Source of the DNA: Vulcanimicrobiota bacterium
Lineage (GTDB): Bacteria > Vulcanimicrobiota > Vulcanimicrobiia > Vulcanimicrobiales > Vulcanimicrobiaceae
Direction of reading: 5' to 3'
DNA: 20,378 nucleotides
Assembly: GCA_014304965.1 (NCBI GenBank)
Contig: JACRTZ010000049.1
Location: 1 to 20,378 of the forward strand
Shown here: positions 15,202-20,378 of the stretch, piece by piece
Position numbering within the stretch: position 1 is the stretch's first letter
How the letters are laid out: each line of letters begins with the position of its first letter
Notes under the pieces: generated by a model
Databases searched by the model: none
Seen by the model: only the letters and a program-made list of their open reading frames with translations
Told to the model about the DNA's origin: nothing
Program-made: the position numbers and the translations under genes

Positions 15202-15954
15202 GTCGATCGTCAGATCCACGACCCGGTAACTGTCGGCGGTTTGGATCCGCGTCTTCGACTCGAGCGCGGCCTTACGCGGCACGAGCTTCGTCGGATCGTA
15301 TTCGAGTTTGCCGTGAAGGGTGCCGCCATACGAATGGGCGCCTCCGGAACGAAATTCTTGATCGAGATCGAGCCGCACGGTGTCGGGCGCACTCGCACCG
15401 GTGACGCGAAAGACCATCTTCGAGCGATAATCGGTCCCATCGTCGGAAATCGTCCAAGAAGCCCCCACGTCGTGCGCCTGTGCTCCAACCACTCCGCGCG
15501 CGAGCAGTTGCAGAACGGCGACCTCTTCGGGGTTGACGACGGCCTCGGGCGCGTACGAAAGCCGGCCGTTCGCAAGCACCGCAACTCGCGCGGAGGGCGC
15601 GCGCCGCTCGGAACCGTCCTCGCGAATATCCACGACCAAACCGGCGTCCGGGGTCGCCGCCACGATGTCGCATACGATCTGCGTCTTGGCGGCAGTTCGC
15701 GTCTTTGAACGTGCCGTGACGTTGCCCATGTCCGGGCCGCTGCGGACCGATCCGCCGTTGCGCGACGTCGTCACGGCACTCGAGGAATGCGGGATATTGT
15801 CGAGCTGCTTTTCGAACGCATCGAGCATCGAAATGTTCGCGGTAAAGACGAGATGCCGCAGGCTCGGCAGCGACGGAGCGTCCGCGGCGCGGGCGATCCC
15901 GCCGCAGACGGCGACCGCTGCGAACAGGGCGGCCGGCCGCAGCGGGAGGTTCAT
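15166..15954 (-). CDS. secreted protein of unknown family (tandem paralogue 2)
   Basis: A 262-residue exported protein with a signal peptide (1-23, ending ARA before ADAPS). It is a clear paralogue of the gene just upstream. Shared blocks, in order: RHL-x-F near the N-terminus, IVCD[IV]VA-x-T-x-D-x-GLV, [IL]REDG-x2-R, SGTLHGK/GGTLHGK, D-x-TK-x-VPR, and a C-terminal AL-x-EDSF-x-K. No catalytic motif or membrane anchor was seen; it is predicted to be a beta-rich periplasmic or secreted protein. The ATG at 15954 overlaps the upstream stop (ATGA, 15951-15954). The longer reading up to 16410 is Arg-rich antisense noise and is rejected. Its end overlaps the converging miniprotein by 36 bases. Confidence 0.85.
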   Translation of the reverse strand: MNLPLRPAALFAAVAVCGGIARAADAPSLPSLRHLVFTANISMLDAFEKQLDNIPHSSSAVTTSRNGGSVRSGPDMGNVTARSKTRTAAKTQIVCDIVAATPDAGLVVDIREDGSERRAPSARVAVLANGRLSYAPEAVVNPEEVAVLQLLARGVVGAQAHDVGASWTISDDGTDYRSKMVFRVTGASAPDTVRLDLDQEFRSGGAHSYGGTLHGKLEYDPTKLVPRKAALESKTRIQTADSYRVVDLTIDLALVEDSFGKL

Positions 15955-16690
15955 TTCTTCGAAAACGAATCTTCCTTGAGCGCAAAATCGAAATGGTGGC
16001 TGACCAGCGTGTACTGGCCCATACGGTCGATCCGCGTCCGCGTTTCGACGGCGACGGTCCGCGGCACGGATTTCGTCCGGTCGAAGGCCACCTTGCCGTG
16101 CAGCGTGCCGCTGTACGCCTCGGCCCCGCGCGCTACAAATTCTTCGTCGACGTCCACCCGCTCGTCGTCGGCCGCCGGCACTGAGGTGACGTGGAAGGTC
16201 GCCTTGCTTTGTACGTCCCGCTCGCGTTTTCGATCTCCCAGGTCTCGCCGGCGGGCCGTTCCCAGGCGCCGATGACGTTGCGCCCAAGGAAACGCAACAG
16301 CACCATGATCTCTTCGCCCAGTGGCTGTTTGGGATCGAGGTTGACGATCTGACCGCGATCTTGCACGCCAACCCGCGTGGACGCCACCTTGCGCTGCGGA
16401 CCGTCCTCACGGAGATCGATCACCAGACCGCCATCGGCGGTAACGGCGACGACGTCACACACGATCGTTCCGATCGCTTCTTGTCGGTCGTCGTAATGCG
16501 CCGTGTTCGCCCCCTGCGCGTCGGCGAGATCTTTGACGCCGCGCGCCTCGTGCGAATACGTGGACGCCGACTTGAAGTCGAACGCGAGATGCCGCAAGAC
16601 GGGGGCTTTACCCGCTACAGGTAAGTCCTCGGCGCCGAGAGGCCCCGTCGTAAGCGCTACCAGCAGTGCAACGGACGCAATGCGTTTCAT
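15951..16690 (-). CDS. secreted protein of unknown family (tandem paralogue 1), one-base frameshift
   Basis: The gene runs from ATG 16690 to TGA 15951, 740 bases, one short of 247 codons. The first frame gives a signal peptide (MKRIASVALLVALTTGPLGA) and reads in register with paralogue 2 up to WEIENASGTYKA. The second frame then continues KATFHVTSVPAADDERVDVD through SGTLHGKVAFD to ALKEDSFSKK. The break is at about 16203-16209, where one base is missing. Because both halves remain conserved, either the mutation is very recent or the base was lost in sequencing or assembly. Corrected length is 246 residues. ATG 16690 overlaps the hydrolase stop (ATGA, 16687-16690). Exported, function unknown. 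Confidence 0.75.
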
Positions 16691-17499
16691 CGAGCGTGAA
16701 CCTTTCGCTGCTCCGCGCAGCGGCCGACAAATCGGACGAGCACATCGTTCAACGCGGCGGGCAGTTCGTACTGCGGCATGTGCCCGCAGGGCAAAATCTC
16801 CGCCGTCGCAGACGGCACTGCCGCGGCGAGCATCGTTGCCGTCTCCACGGAGATCAGCGCATCGTCCGCTCCGGCAACGACGAGCGCCGGCAACTGCATC
16901 TCTTCGAAGAGGTCGCCCGCATCAACGCGTTCCGCCATGCCGCGCAGCATTGCGGCGGCCCCGCGCGGCTCGGTCCGCGCCATGATCGCGCTCACGTCGG
17001 CGACGATCTGCGGCCGTTCGCCATAAAATGCCGGCGCGAAGAGTTTCGGTACGAAGACGTCGAGCACTGGCTGCATGCCCTCGCGTTCCGTCCGGTCCGC
17101 GAGCGCGCGCCGCGCATCGGCTGCCTCGGGCGGATCGATCACCGTGCGGCTGCACACCAAGCCCAGTCCCAAGCAGCGCTCGGCGAACATCCGAAAGAAC
17201 GCGAGGGCGACATATCCGCCGAGCGAATGACCGACGACGACCGCACGTTCGATGCGGAGCGCATCCAAGACGTCGGCGAGATCGCCGGCGAGTTGTTCCA
17301 TCAAAATCGGGCCGGGCGTTACCGTCGTCGAGCCGAGAGCGCGCAGATCGAAGCGCACGACGCGCGCGCCGCCGGCGAGCGCCGCGGCTTGCGGGTTCCA
17401 CGTCTCTTTCGAGAGCGGGAAGCCGTGGAGCAAGACGATCGGCGTCCCGTCGCCCTCATCGACGACATCGAATCGTGCGCCGTCGACATCGAGCAGCAT
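16687..17499 (-). CDS. alpha/beta-fold hydrolase
   Basis: A 270-residue single-domain alpha/beta hydrolase. The oxyanion-side HGFPLS is at 25-30, the nucleophile elbow GHSLGG at 90-95 (Ser92), the acid in VVAGADDALIS (Asp212 or 213), and the base in CGHMPQYE (His240). The triad is complete, so it should be an active esterase, lactonase or C-C hydrolase, with the substrate not predictable. It has no signal peptide and is probably cytosolic. I use ATG 17499; the longer reading from TTG 17559 would cover the -35 box of the diverging H1-like gene. It is the first gene of an operon with two secreted proteins, joined by 4-base overlaps. Confidence 0.9.
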   Translation of the reverse strand: MLLDVDGARFDVVDEGDGTPIVLLHGFPLSKETWNPQAAALAGGARVVRFDLRALGSTTVTPGPILMEQLAGDLADVLDALRIERAVVVGHSLGGYVALAFFRMFAERCLGLGLVCSRTVIDPPEAADARRALADRTEREGMQPVLDVFVPKLFAPAFYGERPQIVADVSAIMARTEPRGAAAMLRGMAERVDAGDLFEEMQLPALVVAGADDALISVETATMLAAAVPSATAEILPCGHMPQYELPAALNDVLVRFVGRCAEQRKVHAR

Positions 17500-17552
17500 C
17501 GCCGCAAATTTTCGCCCCGCGCGCTTCTCCTCCCGGTTTTCCGTCGTAATTG

Positions 17553-17582
17553 TTGCCAAACGGCGCCCAAATGGTGTATAAC
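17553..17582 (+). promoter_or_regulatory. sigma-70-like promoter of the H1-like gene
   Basis: TTGCCA (17553-17558), an 18-base spacer and TATAAC (17577-17582) form the best promoter in the window. The start of transcription would be near 17589, giving a leader of about 72 bases. The opposite strand of the -10 reads GTTATACA, so the hydrolase operon may use an overlapping divergent promoter. Confidence 0.6.
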
Positions 17583-17605
17583 ATGAACAACTACCCTGAC
17601 GATGT

Positions 17606-17637
17606 CGAAACCGACCGTCGTCAGACGGCCGGTTTCG
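17606..17637 (+). promoter_or_regulatory. long hairpin in the 5' leader of the H1-like gene
   Basis: Arms CGAAACCG (17606-17613) and CGGTTTCG (17630-17637) pair perfectly. After one mismatch (A17614/C17629), CCGTC (17615-17619) pairs with GACGG (17624-17628) around a GTCA loop. No T-run follows on either strand, so it is not an intrinsic terminator. It sits 9 bases before an AAGGATG and 23 bases before the gene's ATG, where it could affect RNA stability or ribosome access. Confidence 0.6.
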
Positions 17638-17645
17638 CGGAAAGG

Positions 17646-17660
17646 ATGACTACCGTTTAA
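17646..17660 (+). other. possible micro-ORF (MTTV) ending directly before the H1-like start
   Basis: ATG-ACT-ACC-GTT-TAA at 17646-17660 follows GGAAAGG (17639-17645), and its TAA touches the ATG of the H1-like gene at 17661. The closest purine-rich site to the H1-like ATG is this one, 14 bases away, which is too far for direct initiation. Initiation on the micro-ORF with re-initiation at 17661 is possible. Four codons could also arise by chance. Confidence 0.25.
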
Positions 17661-17903
17661 ATGGCAGTCAGAAAGAAAGCGACCCGGAAAAAGGCCGCTG
17701 GCAAAAAAACGACCCGCAAAGCTTCCGGACGCAAGAAGAGCACCGCGAAGAAGGGCGGAGCGAAAAAGAAAGCCACTCGCAAGAAGAGCACGCGTAAGAA
17801 GGCAGCAGGCGGCCGCAAGAAGGCCGTTCGCAAAGCCGGCGCCCGTAAGAAGAGCGGACGCAAGAAGACCGCGCGTCGCAAGTCAGCGAAAAAGGCAGCC
17901 TAA
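17661..17903 (+). CDS. histone H1-like Lys/Arg-rich DNA-binding protein
   Basis: An 80-residue protein with 28 Lys and 12 Arg, half of its residues, the rest almost all Ala, Gly, Ser and Thr. It has no acidic residue and no aromatic. The unit [TSG]RKK with A/S/T/G spacers recurs every 5-8 residues (ATRKKAAGKK, GRKKSTAKK, TRKKSTRKKAAG). This is the composition of bacterial H1/Hc1-like and AlgP-type C-terminal tails, intrinsically disordered proteins that neutralise and compact DNA. The DNA is itself repetitive (cgcaagaagagc-type runs). It stands alone, with its own promoter, leader and terminator, which fits a highly expressed nucleoid protein. A ribosomal or poly-phosphate-binding role cannot be excluded. 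Confidence 0.88.
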   Translation: MAVRKKATRKKAAGKKTTRKASGRKKSTAKKGGAKKKATRKKSTRKKAAGGRKKAVRKAGARKKSGRKKTARRKSAKKAA

Positions 17904-17922
17904 CCCGATCGACACGGAGAAA

Positions 17923-17958
17923 CGGACCGCGGCAACGCGGTCCGCTTCTTTTCTTTTC
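17923..17958 (+). terminator. intrinsic terminator of the H1-like gene
   Basis: A perfect nine-base stem CGGACCGCG (17923-17931) / CGCGGTCCG (17936-17944) with a GCAA loop of the stable GNRA type is followed by the T-rich tract CTTCTTTTCTTTTC. It lies 20 bases after the H1-like stop. On the minus strand the same stem is followed by TTTCTCC, so it may also end the converging deacetylase transcript, less well. Confidence 0.85.
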
Positions 17959-17964
17959 TGGGAG

Positions 17965-18708
17965 TTACGGCGTCGCGAGCGCGGCGAAGGCCGCGACATC
18001 GTCGTCGTGCCGGATCCGGCGGCGCGGCAACTCGTAAGCGGCGGTGAGCGAACGTACGACGCCGGGGTGCTCGGTGAATGCCGCAATTATCCCGAGGCGG
18101 CGCAGCGTCGCTACCGTCGTCGCGTCATACTGCCCCGCGGGATACGCATACGTCACCGCCTTGAAGCGCGCGAGATACCGTCCGAACGTCTGGACGCAGT
18201 GGCCGGCCTCGAAGCGCTGACCGGCCGCGTCGAGCGTCGTGAGGTCGCGATGGAACGTGCCGTGACAGGCAACCTCGCTGCCCGCGGCTGCAAGCGCGCG
18301 AATTTGTTTCCAATCAAGATGACGCGGCGTGCCGACGAAACCCGCGGAAACGTAGAACGTGCCGACCGCTCCGTACTTCTTCAACAGCGGTAATGCCGTC
18401 GTTGCGGCGTCGTCGTATCCGTCGTCGAACGTCAGCACGACGGCGTGCGCGGGACGTTCGCCGCGCGCAAGGCTTTGCGCGAGTTGCGCCGCGGTGATCG
18501 TGCGAATGCCGTGCTCGCGCAAGTAGCGCAATTGCGCTTCGAAGCGATCCGGCGTAACGGTCAGATCACGTCCGACCGCGTCGCGCGGAACGACGGCGTT
18601 CACTTTGTGGTACATCAAAACCGGAACGCCCGGATAGTCTTGCGCCGGCGCCGGGGCCGCGATGCCGAGCGTCAACGCGAGACAGCCGGCGAACGCGCGC
18701 GCGTTCAT
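17965..18708 (-). CDS. exported polysaccharide deacetylase (NodB homology)
   Basis: A 247-residue protein with a signal peptide (1-23, ending APA before QDY) and a NodB domain. Motifs: VPVLMYHKV after the signal peptide, TFDDGYDD at 93-100 (catalytic and metal Asp), CHGTFHRDL with His149 and His153 as the other metal ligands, and YAYPAGQYD at about 187-195. All parts of the Asp-His-His metal site are present, so it should be active, removing N- or O-acetyl groups from an extracellular or periplasmic glycan (peptidoglycan, PNAG-like or another polymer). ATG 18708 is preceded by GGGGGGAA and overlaps the stop of the glycosidase gene (ATGA, 18705-18708). A longer reading to 18867 lies inside that gene and removes the signal peptide from the N-terminus. 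Confidence 0.93.
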   Translation of the reverse strand: MNARAFAGCLALTLGIAAPAPAQDYPGVPVLMYHKVNAVVPRDAVGRDLTVTPDRFEAQLRYLREHGIRTITAAQLAQSLARGERPAHAVVLTFDDGYDDAATTALPLLKKYGAVGTFYVSAGFVGTPRHLDWKQIRALAAAGSEVACHGTFHRDLTTLDAAGQRFEAGHCVQTFGRYLARFKAVTYAYPAGQYDATTVATLRRLGIIAAFTEHPGVVRSLTAAYELPRRRIRHDDDVAAFAALATP

Positions 18709-20378
18709 CGCGTTCCCCCCTGAAGCACGGCGATCTTCCGGAACGCGATCCAGCCGCGACCGTGCGGCGACGTGCCGGCCGCCGGAAGAATGTACAACGA
18801 CGACAAGGTCACGGGGGCGTTGAGGTCCGCGGGAAGACGCAGCGCTAGCCGCCGCCAGCCGAGCCAATCCACCGCCTTGGCCAACGTGAGCGCGCGCCGC
18901 TCTCCATAGCCGTTGACCAGAGCGACACGCAACAAGCCGCCGCTTCCGTCGCCGTAGACGTCCAGGGCAATCCCGAGCGGCGCACCGGGCAGCACGACGT
19001 TCGCCTCGGCGTACGCCGCCCGTTCGTTTCCGGTGAAATCGTAGGCGAGCCGAAGTTCTTGCGCGTCCATCATCAGCGTCACGCTGCCGGGCCAGCCGCG
19101 CGGAGCGGTGATGAATTTCCAGACGGACGCGGCCGGGGGCGCGAACAGCGCGAGCGGAACTTCGTGCCGGCCGACGTGGAGGACGTAGGTCGCGCGCACT
19201 CCGCCCGCAGCGGCCGAAATCGTCGCGTCGCCCTCGGCGGCTCGGTACGCGCCGCCGGCGGAGATCGAGCCGCGATCGGCGGACCAGGTCACGACGCCGC
19301 CCGTTTCGATCGGTTCGCCCGTGAGGTCCGCACCGTGTGCGGAGAAGTGCACGACGCTGCCGGCGTCGGGATTCGCAACGTCCGCCGCGATCGCGAGAGT
19401 CGCCAAACGCGCCACCGTGCGATACGTGACGTATCCCGGCGCGGCACCCGGCACGGGGAAGCCCTGCCCGTGCTGCCCCGCTTCGCGCGCCGCGCGCACC
19501 GTCCCGGGAATCGATCGCGCGAAATTTCCGGCTTCGTCAACGACGGCGCCGTCGAGATTCACGACCGCGCCGGCCAGTGCGGCGAAGGTGCGTGGGCGCA
19601 ACGCGTACGTCCGTGCCGTTCCGGGGGTCGCGTCGGAGTACACGAACAAGCCGTCCGCGACGGGACGTTCGAGGCCGTCGCTGGGCGCGTTGAGCACGCC
19701 CGCGCGCCGTTCGCCCAACTCCCGCGCAACCAGCGTCGCCGACCCGCCCGAATCGAACGCCATGCCGTTGGTGGCGCCGAAGCCGAGCATCAGCGCGCCG
19801 AACTGCGCGCGCGTCAGCCCGATGGACATCGCGGCGCTTCTTCCGTCCACCGCGAACAGCAGCAGCACACCGTCGGGCGTCATTGCGGCGCCCGAAACCG
19901 GAAAGCGGCGATCGCGTTCTTCGGGCGCGGGCGCATGCGGATCGTCCACCGGCGCACCGTTTGCAATGAGAAAGGGGCCGCCGCCGACCGCCGCGGCAAT
20001 CTCGCCGAGCGGCGGGTCGAGGCTCGACGAAATCTCGACGACGTCGTCCTGCCCGGGCAGACGCGCGGTCCGCAGCGCCGCCGGCCCGAAGCCGAGCATC
20101 GGCGCGCGGACCTCGAACGGCGCCGACGGATCCACCAGCGCCGTCACGCGATAACGGCCGTCGAGCGCCGTTCCCGCATCGAGCGGCGCGAGCATGGCCA
20201 TCTTCACGCCGCTCGTCGGACGAACCACGCCGTACGCCGGCGTCAGCAGCGTCGCACCGCCTTGTGGCGGAAATTCGTTGATGCCCGTCAACGCGACGAG
20301 TGCGTCGCCGTAACGGACGCTGCGGCGAAAGGCGCCGTTCGCGAAGCGCACGCTGCCGTCGCGCATGACAAAGAGCGC
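18705..20378 (-). CDS. phosphodiester glycosidase (NAGPA/DUF2233-type) with beta-sandwich tail, 5' end cut by the window
   Basis: The frame is open to the right edge, so the N-terminus is missing; 557 residues are visible. A NAGPA-like phosphodiester glycosidase domain shows GGGPFLIANG, then PVSGAAMTPDGVLLLFAVDG, the GLTRAQFGALML helix and the hallmark GMAFDSGGSATLVAR. Members cleave phosphodiester-linked sugars such as GlcNAc-1-phosphate from glycans. The later part contains Ig-like beta strands (about VVTWSADRGSISAGGAYRA) and a C-terminal jelly-roll-like region ending FRKIAVLQGGTR, perhaps carbohydrate-binding. It is translationally coupled to the deacetylase by a 4-base overlap, which suggests that the two enzymes trim one envelope polysaccharide. 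The signal peptide should lie just outside the window. Confidence 0.9.
   Translation of the reverse strand, partial: ALFVMRDGSVRFANGAFRRSVRYGDALVALTGINEFPPQGGATLLTPAYGVVRPTSGVKMAMLAPLDAGTALDGRYRVTALVDPSAPFEVRAPMLGFGPAALRTARLPGQDDVVEISSSLDPPLGEIAAAVGGGPFLIANGAPVDDPHAPAPEERDRRFPVSGAAMTPDGVLLLFAVDGRSAAMSIGLTRAQFGALMLGFGATNGMAFDSGGSATLVARELGERRAGVLNAPSDGLERPVADGLFVYSDATPGTARTYALRPRTFAALAGAVVNLDGAVVDEAGNFARSIPGTVRAAREAGQHGQGFPVPGAAPGYVTYRTVARLATLAIAADVANPDAGSVVHFSAHGADLTGEPIETGGVVTWSADRGSISAGGAYRAAEGDATISAAAGGVRATYVLHVGRHEVPLALFAPPAASVWKFITAPRGWPGSVTLMMDAQELRLAYDFTGNERAAYAEANVVLPGAPLGIALDVYGDGSGGLLRVALVNGYGERRALTLAKAVDWLGWRRLALRLPADLNAPVTLSSLYILPAAGTSPHGRGWIAFRKIAVLQGGTR

Noticed and set aside
15955..16410. 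N-terminal extension of secreted paralogue 2
   Set aside because: Arg-rich, lies in the wrong frame of paralogue 1, and would bury the signal peptide that starts at 15954.
17661..17903. Lys/Arg-rich repeats as a low-complexity artefact or CRISPR-like array
   Set aside because: The frame is complete, starts with ATG, and is framed by a promoter and a terminator; repeat units vary in length and have no spacers.
18709..18867. N-terminal extension of the deacetylase
   Set aside because: Overlaps the glycosidase coding end in another frame and would place the signal peptide internally; ATG 18708 has an upstream G-rich site.

Overview
The window is GC-rich bacterial chromosome, almost fully coding, mostly on the minus strand. 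Signal peptides, a lipobox lipoprotein, a large beta-barrel-like protein ending in Arg-Phe and envelope-polysaccharide enzymes point to a diderm. The mix of an AfsR-like ATPase regulator with a LuxR-type HTH, an NHL-type lipoprotein and a Lys/Arg-rich H1-like protein would fit an uncultivated soil lineage such as Ca. Eremiobacterota, or an actinobacterium- or proteobacterium-like diderm. I cannot fix the phylum from sequence alone. I saw no tRNA, rRNA, CRISPR array, transposase or phage gene.

Layout. (1) 1-4765, minus: a regulator-led acyl-CoA operon of LuxR/ATPase regulator, PaaG-like enoyl-CoA hydratase/isomerase, SDR dehydrogenase and an acyl-CoA dehydrogenase that runs off the left edge. 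The first three genes overlap by 4 bases each; a strong hairpin lies before the fourth. (2) 4799-5041, minus: an orphan LuxR-type HTH coding segment without a normal start, wedged between the regulator and the next gene. (3) 5038-9784: a surface module, with an NHL-repeat lipoprotein (minus) diverging from a beta-barrel-like protein and an overlapping secreted CARDB-like protein (plus). (4) 9790-13600, minus: a small acidic protein, a DUF885 metallopeptidase and a fatty-acyl-CoA ligase. (5) 13660-15201: a NUDIX hydrolase (plus), the ruins of an Lhr-type helicase gene (minus), and a two-helix membrane miniprotein (plus). (6) 15166-17499, minus: an alpha/beta hydrolase followed by two tandem secreted paralogues of an unrecognised family, coupled by 4-base overlaps, the first paralogue carrying a one-base frameshift. 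(7) 17553-17955, plus: an H1-like basic protein with its own promoter, a structured leader and a GNRA-capped terminator. (8) 17965-20378, minus: a phosphodiester glycosidase (right edge, partial) overlapping a polysaccharide deacetylase.

Functionally, region 1 plus the ligase of region 4 look like uptake and oxidation of a fatty or aromatic acid as CoA thioesters; the ligase would supply the activation step missing from the region 1 operon. Regions 3, 6 and 8 are envelope or secreted functions of mostly unknown substrate. The most unusual items are the orphan HTH relic, the broken lhr gene, the duplicated unknown secreted family with a frameshift, and the leader of the H1-like gene. None of them amounts to a clear new defence or mobile system.
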